From assembly GCA_017626555.1 (NCBI GenBank), contig JAGAIM010000129.1:1-64000 (forward strand): a stretch of DNA of 64,000 bases, in the 5' to 3' direction. The stretch is from Bacteroidales bacterium. GTDB lineage: Bacteria; Bacteroidota; Bacteroidia; Bacteroidales; UBA932. This document shows positions 41,444-51,600 of this stretch, one piece after another (position 1 is the stretch's first letter; the number at the start of each line of letters is the position of its first letter). Both the position numbers and the translations under genes were made by a program. The notes under the pieces are model-generated. The model worked only from the letters and a program-made list of their open reading frames with translations. It did not search any database and was not told where the DNA came from.

Positions 41444-42736
41444 TCAATTCATCCTTTCTGCTTTGCGGGCTGCTTTATTGGCCTTTGACCGATGTACTTT
41501 GCCAGGCTTGAAGATAAGGTTCTTAAGATAACCTTCATCACTTACAATCTTGCCTGAGAGAACATCCTCTTCAGTGAACTTCACCATATAGATTTCTCCT
41601 CGTCTGGTCCTCTGCATATCGTATGAAACATAGATATAGCCGTCTGGAGCCTGAAAACCGGTCGGATATGAAATGTCGTATGTGTCATCCAGAAGGAGTC
41701 CACCTTTCCAGGTCTTTCCTTCGTCATCCGATATGAATGCCGTGAGGTTTGTTCTTGTAGAAGTACATTCGTCGAAATTACCGTGACGTACAAGAACGAG
41801 ATTGCCACTTGCAAGTCTTCTGATAAAGTGTCTTGAAGAAATATGAGGCTGATAAAATTCCGGCTCCGACCAAGTGTGTCCCCTGTCAGAGGAGAAAGAC
41901 TGCATAATGCCCGATTTATTTGTGCCGATTCCTACCCTTGCCGTCATCCACCATCTGCCGTCTGCAAGTTCAATGAACTGATGCTCGTCGAAAGTGGGCT
42001 CAGGAAAGACTATCATACCTCTGTCCTCCCATATCTTACCCTGATCTACCGAGACATAGGCGTGCGCCCCTCTGAAAGGATCAAGTTCAGACTTCGAAGA
42101 GCGGAACTGCTCGTCTGTCCACACCTGCTTCAATGTAGAATAAGCCATTGTCTTGCGAGACCAGATGCTGACCGGAAGAACCCACTCTCCGGTAGTCATC
42201 ACTGTCGGCTTGTTCAGCGTACATCCCTCTCCAAGATAAACAGGCTCCGACCAAACCGGCTTGTCTGCATCGGGATTCTCACAGATCGAATACCAGTTGG
42301 TGGAACTTCCGTAATAATATGTAACGGACTGGTCATAAAACAGCCACAGGCGTCCCAAAGGGTCAGTCCATAACTGGCCTACAATTGTTCTTCTGGCAAA
42401 AGGAAGAGAATCATCGTGAGGGTCGATCACATATTTGCTGTCTGTCCAAGTCTTACCTCCGTCATCGCTCCAGTTCAAGACAAAATACGCAGCCTCATTG
42501 TCACCACCACCGACAAAGCAGTTCCAGATTCGTCCTCCGGGAGTCTGCTCTATTCCTATCGTCATACCGTAATCCAGATTGCGGGTTTTGTACTTTCTGT
42601 TGAACTCAGTCTGTATCTGAGGCGGCTCCATTGCCAGAGAGTCCATAATTGCGATATATTGTTCGAAAGACTGCGCCATAAGGCCGGATGCCGTCAGGAT
42701 TATGACGGACATAAATGTCATAATACGATATATCAT
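41444..42736 (-). CDS. Sialidase-like (BNR/Asp-box) secreted protein
   Basis: The 430-residue protein has a signal peptide (ending GLMAQ) and a six-bladed propeller pattern with four Asp-boxes (SDDGGKTW, SVDQGKIW, SSDRGHTW, SDDEGKTW). It resembles exo-alpha-sialidase and related BNR proteins. I do not see the FRIP/YRIP motif that precedes the first blade in true sialidases, so the sugar it acts on is open. It ends in a basic tail (KVHRSKANKAARKAERMN). It is the last gene of the ribose/nucleoside-type operon, 3 bp after a propeller-like lipoprotein gene and just before a strong terminator. Confidence 0.75.
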   Translation of the reverse strand: MIYRIMTFMSVIILTASGLMAQSFEQYIAIMDSLAMEPPQIQTEFNRKYKTRNLDYGMTIGIEQTPGGRIWNCFVGGGDNEAAYFVLNWSDDGGKTWTDSKYVIDPHDDSLPFARRTIVGQLWTDPLGRLWLFYDQSVTYYYGSSTNWYSICENPDADKPVWSEPVYLGEGCTLNKPTVMTTGEWVLPVSIWSRKTMAYSTLKQVWTDEQFRSSKSELDPFRGAHAYVSVDQGKIWEDRGMIVFPEPTFDEHQFIELADGRWWMTARVGIGTNKSGIMQSFSSDRGHTWSEPEFYQPHISSRHFIRRLASGNLVLVRHGNFDECTSTRTNLTAFISDDEGKTWKGGLLLDDTYDISYPTGFQAPDGYIYVSYDMQRTRRGEIYMVKFTEEDVLSGKIVSDEGYLKNLIFKPGKVHRSKANKAARKAERMN

Positions 42737-42739
42737 AAA

Positions 42740-43900
42740 TTATTTCTTGTTGAAATATACATACTCACGCTTCAGATCCGTTTTATAGATATTATAAGTC
42801 CACTCGGCGTGCTTTCCGTATTCTGGAGCCACGTCCGGAGCAGTCTTGCTGACCGTAAAATATACTGTCGGCGTCTCCCAATTCTCGATATGTCCAAAAC
42901 TATCTCTCTTCAGACCGGCATTGTGATTACGTGGGAAGCCTGTATCCTTGCCTTCTATTCTGTACATCACAGTCCATTTGCCCTCTCCCTGCATAAATCT
43001 TGAGAACGGCATCCAGAGGACTTCGACCTTGCTCGCGATAAATGACGGATATTCCGAATCGTGAGGATGTACCGGACGTACCATTATGATTCTGTCCTCT
43101 TCGAGGTTGAGCGCGAAATCTGCATTTGTTCCGTAATCCTGTGTCTTTTCATCTTTCTGCAGCCAGCCGTTTGACACCATAAAGTTGGCAGGACCGACAA
43201 CCAGATTATCCATATCCGACATATCTAATTCACGCCACATCAGGCCAGTACCGCTCGCATCTCCCTTGGTATATGTAAGAAGCACCTTGCCCTTTTTGTC
43301 AAGTGAGACTGCAGATGGCTGTCCCACTCCCCAGGACTTGTTGGTCGCGCTCCAGAACTGGTCTCCTTCTTCGTTCCAAGTCTTCTTCACTACCTGATAA
43401 GGATATTTCACCCAAGAATCAGCAGCAAGGTCATTGCTGAACGCGACACCGATCTCGTTGTAGTAGTACTCCATCGGATTGCTGAGGAAGAACATTGCAT
43501 ACTTGTATGACACGCCGTCCATCTTGAAGTCGCCTTCAATCACGCTCGGGTCGCAATTGTGTCTGCTGTCCCAGTCAAGGCTCGGCTGAAGGACGCTTTT
43601 TTCTGCAGATCTGGTTCCGTCTGCTAATTCCTGAATATGATAGATATTGTCAACGAAGATATTGCTCTTTGTTCCGCAGAAATAAACGTGTGTCGTTCCG
43701 TCTCCGTTATCCACTATCGAAGGACAATATGAATATCGGTTCTGACCCGTGAAGCCGAATACATACTTCGGCATACTTATACTATAGACAAGAACTGAAT
43801 CACGTTCTGGCTTCTGCTCGTTTCCATCGTCTATCGGGTCTTTTGAGCAGGAAAGCAGCGCAGCAGTGAACAGAGTTGCAAGTAAATAGAATCTTTTCAT
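42740..43900 (-). CDS. Propeller-like lipoprotein A (related to 45020-46063), possible glycosidase
   Basis: The 386-residue lipoprotein has the lipobox ALLSC (C18). The body has repeated strand motifs and aromatic-rich turns resembling the five-bladed propellers of GH43/GH32/GH130-type proteins: SYCPSIVDNGDGTTHVYFCG, HNCDPSVIEG, a late IEGKDTGFPRNHNAG, and a final W-T-Y-N-I-Y strand. The CDP(S/D)V and GFPRNHN motifs recur in the lipoprotein encoded at 45020-46063, so the two are paralogues. I cannot assign it to a numbered family. It lies after a 71-bp gap containing a hairpin that could reduce its expression. Confidence 0.7.
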   Translation of the reverse strand: MKRFYLLATLFTAALLSCSKDPIDDGNEQKPERDSVLVYSISMPKYVFGFTGQNRYSYCPSIVDNGDGTTHVYFCGTKSNIFVDNIYHIQELADGTRSAEKSVLQPSLDWDSRHNCDPSVIEGDFKMDGVSYKYAMFFLSNPMEYYYNEIGVAFSNDLAADSWVKYPYQVVKKTWNEEGDQFWSATNKSWGVGQPSAVSLDKKGKVLLTYTKGDASGTGLMWRELDMSDMDNLVVGPANFMVSNGWLQKDEKTQDYGTNADFALNLEEDRIIMVRPVHPHDSEYPSFIASKVEVLWMPFSRFMQGEGKWTVMYRIEGKDTGFPRNHNAGLKRDSFGHIENWETPTVYFTVSKTAPDVAPEYGKHAEWTYNIYKTDLKREYVYFNKK

Positions 43901-43911
43901 ATCAATATCAA

Positions 43912-43958
43912 AACCGGCCTGCGATGTCAGATGATAAAAATGACATCGAAAGCCAGTT
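43912..43958 (-). terminator. Intra-operon hairpin (attenuator or processing site)
   Basis: On the minus strand CGATGTCA pairs with TGACATCG, extended by ACTGGC/GCCGGT with a small internal loop and followed by TTTTGAT. It fills the only sizeable gap (71 bp) in the operon, between the nucleoside hydrolase and lipoprotein A genes. Confidence 0.6.
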
Positions 43959-43971
43959 TATGAAAATCAAA

Positions 43972-45009
43972 TTATTTATTATACTTTGCCGGTTTGGTCG
44001 GAAGAATACCCTGGAAATGCTTGTTGATTACATCAGCTTGAACTTTGTCAACCATCATATAGTAACGGTTGCCGTTCTCATCGGGTGTAAAGATTGTCCC
44101 ACCGAGTTCAGTCACTTCCATCTTGAAAGGACCATTAATAGTGAAGAAAGAATCACCCTCTACAGCATAGAGAAGAGATGTAAGATCCCAGGTAGGACGG
44201 TCGTAAGGCATAGGAAGATATGCTTTGTAAGCCTCAACCATAGGATGTCCGTTTTCTGCCCATCCGAAATCGTTTTCGATACTTGCTCCGGGGTAGCAGA
44301 TTGAAATACCCACCTCAAAAGGTGAAGTCACAATCTTTGTAGGCCACTCCTCGAATACTTTCTTAGCAGCAGGAGGATCCTTGAACACATTATATTCGTG
44401 GAAATTGGCATCTGTAGTATGACCAGCCATAGTGATTAGTTCCTTTACCTTCTTTGCTACGAGTTCTTTACCAGTGAGAGGCGAGTACTCGTCAGCGGGC
44501 GAATCCATCAGACGCGCAAGGTTGGTTGAAAAGCCTACAGACACGATAGTTACAGAATTATCCGGCATCTCTGACAGGATCTTTCTGTAAAGTATATGGG
44601 CATCCGGAAACTTGTCATAGTCTCCGTGTGAACGTGCGAACTTCGGAGTGCCATCCTCGTTCTTGAGATCCACGACAGCCTTTGCATAGTTCACGGCATC
44701 AGTCTCGCAATCCGCTCCGTTTCTGATGATTCCTATAGGAATGTCAGGATAGCCATACCAAGTATTCATTATGTCCATAAACTCTGCAGGAGCAAGCCCG
44801 TCCTTGTTGATTGTAATTGCCAGGACGTTGATCTTATCCTGATCAATATATTTATACAGCATATCCAGAGCCATAGCATCATCAACGTCATTCCCGATAT
44901 CTGTTTCGAAAATGATGTTGAGTTTGTCGGACTGCGCTGTTTTCTCATTCTCGCAACCGGCCAGTGCCAATACACCGGCAAATATGAGAGCAATCATTAT
45001 CTTTTTCAT
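43972..45009 (-). CDS. Inosine-uridine-type nucleoside hydrolase, lipoprotein
   Basis: The 345-residue protein has a lipobox ALAGC (C19). The N-terminal family signature is ETDIGNDVDDAMAL, whose aspartates bind the catalytic Ca2+ and ribose. VSVGFSTNLARLM and a late RPTWDLTSLLYAV aspartate region follow. These enzymes split the N-glycosidic bond of ribonucleosides, giving free ribose and base. Export as a lipoprotein means nucleosides would be opened outside the cytoplasm, and the released ribose would feed the transporter and ribokinase encoded in the same operon. This is the strongest clue to the substrate of the locus. Confidence 0.9.
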   Translation of the reverse strand: MKKIMIALIFAGVLALAGCENEKTAQSDKLNIIFETDIGNDVDDAMALDMLYKYIDQDKINVLAITINKDGLAPAEFMDIMNTWYGYPDIPIGIIRNGADCETDAVNYAKAVVDLKNEDGTPKFARSHGDYDKFPDAHILYRKILSEMPDNSVTIVSVGFSTNLARLMDSPADEYSPLTGKELVAKKVKELITMAGHTTDANFHEYNVFKDPPAAKKVFEEWPTKIVTSPFEVGISICYPGASIENDFGWAENGHPMVEAYKAYLPMPYDRPTWDLTSLLYAVEGDSFFTINGPFKMEVTELGGTIFTPDENGNRYYMMVDKVQADVINKHFQGILPTKPAKYNK

Positions 45010-45019
45010 AATTCTCTAA

Positions 45020-46063
45020 TTATTTATTCAAAGATGAAATGTCATAAGTTGCTGACCAGAGGTCGTATGACCAAAGCCAGTCACTTCCTGTCACTGCTGG
45101 AGTGAAATATACGACAAGTTCGTTCTCATCCACAAGATATCCCTTCGTATCGGTAAGGAACCCAGGATTATGGTTGCGCGGGAAGCCGGAATGCTCAGGA
45201 GTGATGGTGTGGATTTCCTTCCAAGGATCTTCTTTAGGAGTAATCCAGTCTTCATCAAGAGAAACGTATGCCACACGACAAAGATCTCCTACCCAAGTAG
45301 GGATCTTCGACCTGTCATAACCCTCGCTACGCATCTCGGATACCATAAACAGTTTGTCCTTTGACATTGCCGGATATGAGTTTGCAGTAAGGTATGGGAC
45401 GGCTCTCTCCTCACCGAGACGGATGTTGTCAAGGTCATTGAGGACAATCTCTCTCATACAATAAGGACCATTCTCGGTTGTAGAGTGGTAGAATAGCAGA
45501 ATGGTACTGTCATTCTTTACGATGGTAGTACTCTGACCTGTACCCCATTTGTCACGGCCTTCGTATGGCACGATTGGATTTCCGTCGAACTTGATCCAAG
45601 GCCCTTCGATGTTTTCGGCAACAGCAAGGCCGATCTGGTTGTGATTGCAGTCCCACTGATCGACACCGAGATAAGTCATAATCCAAGTATAGGTCTTACC
45701 CTTCCACTTGGTCTTGAATTCCCGCACATCAGGATCACAGATGTGACAGTCGTCCCAACCGTCTGCAGAAGGCGCAATTACCTCTGTGCCTGGCTGCCAT
45801 ACATAACCGTTCCTGGTGGGTATTCCTTTATATAGATATACATAGTCAACGATTTCAAACGGATCTCTGTTTTCACAGATATATCCATATCTGATACCAT
45901 ACTCATCCTGAATGAAACTCGGAGCATAATTGTAATGTCCGGCACCTCCGCTGAGTTCATATCTGACCTCCTTCGGAGTAATTTGATGGGGCTTTTCGCC
46001 CCCGCTCGTACACGATACAAGCAGAACGAGAGCGAAAAGTCCGAAAAGTGACAGATTTCTCAT
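45020..46063 (-). CDS. Propeller-like lipoprotein B (related to 42740-43900), possible glycosidase
   Basis: I start at ATG 46063, giving a signal peptide and lipobox LLVSC (C18); an upstream TTG at 46078 is less likely. The 347-residue protein has strand repeats and sugar-hydrolase-like turns: HYNYAPSFIQDEYG, DDCHICDPDVREF, WGTGQSTTIVKND, and HSGFPRNHNPGFL near the end. The pattern of CDP and GFPRNHN is shared with lipoprotein A. The tryptophan-rich, acidic turns fit a five-bladed propeller hydrolase or binding protein. Its position between a surface glycan-binding protein and a nucleoside hydrolase suggests it acts on ribose-containing compounds; this is inference. Confidence 0.7.
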   Translation of the reverse strand: MRNLSLFGLFALVLLVSCTSGGEKPHQITPKEVRYELSGGAGHYNYAPSFIQDEYGIRYGYICENRDPFEIVDYVYLYKGIPTRNGYVWQPGTEVIAPSADGWDDCHICDPDVREFKTKWKGKTYTWIMTYLGVDQWDCNHNQIGLAVAENIEGPWIKFDGNPIVPYEGRDKWGTGQSTTIVKNDSTILLFYHSTTENGPYCMREIVLNDLDNIRLGEERAVPYLTANSYPAMSKDKLFMVSEMRSEGYDRSKIPTWVGDLCRVAYVSLDEDWITPKEDPWKEIHTITPEHSGFPRNHNPGFLTDTKGYLVDENELVVYFTPAVTGSDWLWSYDLWSATYDISSLNK

Positions 46064-46078
46064 ACCTGATATTAACAA

Positions 46079-47062
46079 CTAATCCTCAATCTTAAGATCC
46101 ATTACGCAACGAACAGAAGATGCTCTTCCCTTTTGGCCGTCGCCCCAACCCCACTGTTCAGTGTAACCACCGTCTGAAAGATAAAGACCACCGTGAGTAG
46201 CGCTCAATGAATTTCCGTGCCTTACACAAGCAAGCCAGGTTCTATCGTAGTTACCAGCCTCGTTGATCCATCCGCTGTTAGGAATAAAGAGCCCGCCTAG
46301 AGCCTTGAGATTATCCTTGTTTGCTGCCTTTGCATCTGCCTCAGAAAGGCCAAGAATCATACCCCATACTTGGAATCCGGTCTGCGCTGGCTGAGCCTTA
46401 TATTGGCCTTTCTCCCACACAGCGATAAACTCATCAGATGTAGGCACACGCCATCCCTCAGGGCAAGGATCATTCTCTGGAGCCCAAGTCTTTATGTCAT
46501 CAAACACAGTGTCATCGGTTGCCCAGCCAGGAACAGGTTGCTCTCCCTTGCTTGGCCAAGGCTTGTCACTGTTGAACTGGTAGTACATACCGACTTCATC
46601 AGGAGAAGAACAGAACTCACCGGGATTGTTAAGGTTTACAGTTGACCATACCATACCGTTGATAAGGACTTCGTTCTCACCAAGGGTAAGAGTCTTCTGG
46701 ATAACCTTCGAGCGAAGAGTCTTTATTCCATTGGAAACTTCGATGACGATCTGGCGGTTCTTTACGAAAGATGTTGATTGGGTGACTGTGAGTGTGATGT
46801 CAGTAGCACCGGAACCTGATGTCTGGCTCAATGCACACCATCCCTCTGCAGATGTGTTTGAATCTGCAAGTTTGATTGTCCAGTCCTCGTGGCCGGTAAT
46901 GTTCAAGGTGTACTCACCACCTTCTGCAGCAACCGGAACAGCAAGTGGGAATACCGCAAACTCATCAGGATTGCTCTGTATCTTATAGTCTTCCTTCTGG
47001 CAAGACCCCAATGCCAGCAGGGCAAGGCCTGCTGCCATCAGCATTTTGATTCCTTTATGCAT
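46079..47062 (-). CDS. BACON and FISUMP domain lipoprotein (probable surface binding protein)
   Basis: The start chosen is ATG 47062, one base past the SusD stop; a longer frame to 47194 overlaps SusD. The 327-residue lipoprotein has the lipobox ALGSC, a BACON-type Ig domain (about 25-120, with AEGGEYTLNITGHEDWTI), and a FISUMP domain (about 125-325) with DPCPEGWRVPTSDEF and a final RASSVRCV. Directly following SusD it occupies the position of a surface glycan-binding protein. No catalytic site is evident. Confidence 0.8.
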   Translation of the reverse strand: MHKGIKMLMAAGLALLALGSCQKEDYKIQSNPDEFAVFPLAVPVAAEGGEYTLNITGHEDWTIKLADSNTSAEGWCALSQTSGSGATDITLTVTQSTSFVKNRQIVIEVSNGIKTLRSKVIQKTLTLGENEVLINGMVWSTVNLNNPGEFCSSPDEVGMYYQFNSDKPWPSKGEQPVPGWATDDTVFDDIKTWAPENDPCPEGWRVPTSDEFIAVWEKGQYKAQPAQTGFQVWGMILGLSEADAKAANKDNLKALGGLFIPNSGWINEAGNYDRTWLACVRHGNSLSATHGGLYLSDGGYTEQWGWGDGQKGRASSVRCVMDLKIED

Positions 47063-47063
47063 A

Positions 47064-48617
47064 TTAATAATTTTCATTTTGTTTGAGATTAGGGTTGTTG
47101 TCACACTCTCTCTGAGGGAGTGGCATACGCTCGTGCTTTCCGATAACGAAGTTATCAAAGTCCGGATCTCTGGCAGTGATCTTTGCAAGTTCATCAGTTG
47201 TAAAGCCCCAACGCTTGAGATCGATCCATCTTACGCACTCGAGTGAAAGTTCGAGGCCGCGCTCAATCTTGATCTGCTCGCGGAAAGCATCCTTGCTTGC
47301 AGTTGCGCCTTTGTAATATGTACTGTTCTGGATGTCAGCGAGACCGGCACGGTTGCGAACTTTATTAAGAGCTGAGATAGCCTTGTCTGTAGGACCGTTA
47401 AGTTCATTCTCAGCCTCAGCATAGAGAAGAAGCATATCAGCAAGACGGAGCACGCGGAAGTTGTTGTCATTCCAGTAATAAAGAGGCCTTACATCTGTGC
47501 TGTACTTCTTGATCCATACGCGGCTGCCCCATTCGCTCTTCCATCCGCTTCCGTAGATATCGTGTGTCCTGTTAGGGAAATCGCTCTCTACTGAATCATA
47601 CCAGAGGGTATAGTAAAGACGTGGGTCGTACTCACCTGTAACGGTAGTCTCTCTCTTATAGTAGTCAACGAGCCAACGTCTTGCCTCAACGTTATTCCAG
47701 CCGATGTCCTTTGGAGACTGAACTTCCTCAATCTGAGTACCGAGTTGTGCATTAGGATCCAGATAATTGTCAGTCTGATCGAAACCGACATAGTGAGTAA
47801 GCGAGAAGTGGATCTCATAAATCGACTCCTTATTATTTTCGTTCTTATTGCTGAAGTTTGCGCCATAATCAGGCATAAGGTCATATATTGATGCTCCGTT
47901 ACCTTCTATGAGCCACTCAAGGCAGGTCTTTGCCTCAGCATATTTATGCCACTGCATATAAACCTTTGCAAGGAGGGCATAAGCCGCGCCTTTGGTCGGA
48001 CGTGCGGTGTTCTCAGCATCGCGAGTCTCGGGGAGGGCTTCAATAGCAGTGCGGAGATCCGTTTCGAGTTGAGCGAATACTGCTTCAGGGCTTGAATTTG
48101 CAGGCTGGTCTGCTGCAGATGAAACATCAAGAATAAGAGGCATATTGTCCCAGAGTGCGGTCATATAGAAATAGTAGAAAGATCTGAGCCAGAGAGTCTG
48201 AGCCCTGAGGTCTTCTTTATGAGTTGCATCTGCGAACTCAACCTTGTCAATATGAGCGAGAACCTGATTTGCGCGATAGATAGTGGTGAAGTGCTCTCTC
48301 CACATTTTGCCGTTCACCTCGTCAAAGTTGTAATTCGTGTACTTGAATTTAGTCCACTCGTTAAGTTCTGTCCAACCTGCGTATGATACGCCGTCGTCTG
48401 CCATACCCTGCATCTGTGGATAAATGTTACGGGTCCACGTTCCCTGTCTGTAGAACATACTATAGACAGCGATCAGGCCGGCCTCTATGTCATCTTCTGT
48501 CTGCCAGAACACACCGGTAGAAAGGGTGTTCTCGTTCTGGATATCAAGATGATCTTCGCTGCAGGCACTGAAGATGGCCAATGCCACGCATAAGACTCCT
48601 ATGATAATTTTTTTCAT
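47064..48617 (-). CDS. susD: SusD/RagB-family lipoprotein (ribose-type locus)
   Basis: The 517-residue lipoprotein has lipobox IFSAC (C19) and the SusD core: TEDDIEAGLIAVYSMFYRQ, LRAQTLWLRSFYYFYMTALW and AAYALLAKVYMQW helices, then LADMLLLYAEAENELNG and the C-terminal IKIERGLELSLECVRWIDLKRWG. It forms the surface lid of the SusC transporter encoded 12 bp upstream. In the B. thetaiotaomicron ribose (rus) locus an equivalent pair serves ribose and nucleoside capture, and the neighbours here fit the same use. Confidence 0.94.
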   Translation of the reverse strand: MKKIIIGVLCVALAIFSACSEDHLDIQNENTLSTGVFWQTEDDIEAGLIAVYSMFYRQGTWTRNIYPQMQGMADDGVSYAGWTELNEWTKFKYTNYNFDEVNGKMWREHFTTIYRANQVLAHIDKVEFADATHKEDLRAQTLWLRSFYYFYMTALWDNMPLILDVSSAADQPANSSPEAVFAQLETDLRTAIEALPETRDAENTARPTKGAAYALLAKVYMQWHKYAEAKTCLEWLIEGNGASIYDLMPDYGANFSNKNENNKESIYEIHFSLTHYVGFDQTDNYLDPNAQLGTQIEEVQSPKDIGWNNVEARRWLVDYYKRETTVTGEYDPRLYYTLWYDSVESDFPNRTHDIYGSGWKSEWGSRVWIKKYSTDVRPLYYWNDNNFRVLRLADMLLLYAEAENELNGPTDKAISALNKVRNRAGLADIQNSTYYKGATASKDAFREQIKIERGLELSLECVRWIDLKRWGFTTDELAKITARDPDFDNFVIGKHERMPLPQRECDNNPNLKQNENY

Positions 48618-48629
48618 CTGAATTGTCTG

Positions 48630-51600
48630 TTAGAAAGTAAATGTAAGTCCGAATGATACTGATCTCGGGTTAGGGAATGAACATCCGTCATATCCGAGAG
48701 TGTAGATGCCACCATCAGCAAACTCTGGATCAAGTCCTGAGTACTTGGTGAATGTAACAAGATTCTTTCCTATAACTGAAACCTTAATCTGCTCGAAACC
48801 GATCTTGCTGATAAGGCTTGACGGAAGTGAGTAACTGAGCGAGATGTCGCTGAAACGGAAGAATGAGCCGTCCTCAAGCCATCTGTCCTGATCATTACGG
48901 CTGTTACGAGTGTCACCGTAAATGATTCTCGGATGTGTTGTTGATGGGTTCTCCTGAGTCCAAGGCTTCAGGCCGTTGAAGTTGTTCTGGTTGGTGTTGA
49001 AGTCACCTGCAGTAGCACGTGCACCATTGAAAACTGTCTGACCGAAACGACCATAACCGCTGAGGTTGAGAGCGAAACCCTTGTATGCGAGGTTTACTCC
49101 AAGACCCATCTCAAGCCAAGGCCAAGGGCTGCCGACTATATGGCGGTCTGTAGATGCAATCTGTCCGTCATCGTCATAGTCAACATATCTGATGTCGCCA
49201 GGAAGCGCATTAGGCTGAATTATTTTTCCTTCAGAGTTCTGATGAGCAACAACCTCTTCCTTCGACTGGAATATACCGTCCATCTCATAGAGGTACCACA
49301 TTCCGAGAGGCTTGCCTATTTCTGAAATTGAAGTTCCGGTGTAATATACTGTCTGACCGTAACCGAGGCTGAGAACTTTGTTTCTCACGTGAGATAAGTT
49401 GAGGTTTACAGCATAGGAGAAGTCGCCCTTGCGGTCGTTCCATCCGAGTTCGAGTTCGACACCTGTATTCTGGAGGCTGCCGGCGTTGGTTGCAGGAGCA
49501 CCACCTTCATTACCGGTTGTCCAGAGAATAGGAAGATAAACGAGGAGATCCTCACTCTTTGAAAGGAACCACTCGGCTGCAACTGTGAAACGGCTTCTGA
49601 AAGCAGTCATATCGATACCGACGTTAGCAGTAGTCTTTGACTCCCATACCAGATCGTTATTAGTAAGGTTGGACTGAGTCATACCTACATATACTTTGTC
49701 GCTTGCTCCGAGAACGGCACGAGGAGCCGTATTGATTGTTGACTGATAATCCCATACTCCGATGTTTGTGTTACCGAGCACGCCATAGTTGGCTCTGATC
49801 TTGAGGTCGTTGATGGCAGGTACATCGAAAAAGTCTTCAGAACTGATACGCCAACCAACTGAACCTGAGTAGAAGTTACCCCACTTGTTGCCCTGAGGAA
49901 GTTTTGAGGTACCGTCGCGACGTGCTGTTATCTGTACGAGATACTTGTCTGCGTATGCATAGTTGATACGTCCGAGGTAAGAGATGAGCGCAGACTCTGT
50001 ATAACCGCCTGTCGCAGAGGTAGTACCGGTTGCGGCGTTGATTGAAGTGATGTACTTGTCACCTACTGTAAGAGGATCGAGTTTGGTAGCCGACCTTGTC
50101 TCTTCGTGGAAACGGTTGTATGACATACCCACCATTGCATCAACATCGTGCTTTCCGAAAGTCTTATCGAAAGTGTAGGTGTGCTCGATGAGGATATCGT
50201 GGTGCTTGGCCATAGATGAACTTACTGAAGCAGCGTCATCACCCTGACCCATAGTCCAGTTACCCTTCTTGCGGAGTTTGTTGGTAATTCCGTAATAACT
50301 CTTGTAAGCGAGGTTCAACTTAGCCTTGAACACGTCCTTGAAAAGGTTGATCTGTCCGAAGATGTTACCATACATATACTCTTCATCATTTACAGACTCA
50401 TTGATGTTCTCCTGAGCCACCGGATTGAGGGCGTATGTGTTGGCTCTGTCTGAACTACCATAACCGTAACCTCCCGGATTGTTAGCATCATAAACAGGGA
50501 TTGTAGGAGGCATCGTGATAAAGTTCGACCAAGAGGAACTGCCCATATTGTCGCGGCTTGATCTTGTATAGAAGAAGTTCTCGCCGAACTCGAAGATACC
50601 CTTGCGACCTGAAGTATTCACGCGGAAACCATACTTATCATAACCAGTTCCGTAGAGAGCACCGTCATCAACCATTCTGTTGAGTGAAGTATAGTATCTG
50701 ATGTCATCTGAACCGCCTGAGAGCGAAACGTTGTAATTCTGCAGGACACCCATCGATAGCATCTCATCCTGCCAGTCGGTATTTGCCTCGAAGTGGTTCT
50801 GATAACCTGTAACGCCCTCGACACCCTGAAGCATAGCCTCAGCATAAGCCCTGTCGTCGTAGAGTTTGTAAGTTTCGGCATCCATAAGGTCGTAACGAGG
50901 AAGCCAGTTGAGTTCTACATTAGAATCGAACTTAACCTTGAGGCCACCCTTCGTACCCTTCTTGGTAGTGATGATGACGACACCGTTGGCAGCACGTGAA
51001 CCATAAATCGCTGCAGAAGATGCGTCCTTGAGTACTTGGATAGACTCGATATCCTCCACGTTGAGACCAACCTCGCTACCACCGTAGTTACCATCGACGA
51101 TGAAGAGGGGAGAGTTGTTAGTGAGGGATCCGAGACCACGGATAACAATTGATGCATTTGAACCTGGCTGGCCGCTTGAGGTAATCTTCATACCAGAAGT
51201 AAGGCCGCGCATAGATTCTATCACATTACCGGTTGTGCGGTCGTCAAGAGCCTGTTCTCTCACTGTTGATACAGAACCTAGGATGTCCTTCTTCTTTACA
51301 GTACCATAACCGATTACCACTGACTCATCGAGAAGTTTGGTATCTGGCTTCATCGATACATTGATATCAGTACGTCCTTCAGGATTTACGGTTTCATCAA
51401 GATAACCGATGAAACTGAATGTAAGGGTTGCCCCTCCTTGAACAGAGATGGAATAATTACCGTCGAGATCTGTTGCAGTACCCGTCTTCTTGCCGTTGAC
51501 ATCTGTACTGACAGATACTCCCACCAGAGGACTTCCGTTTTCATCCGTCACGGAACCCCTTACTGTCGTTTGTGCAGAAGCCACTACTGAGCCAATGCAC

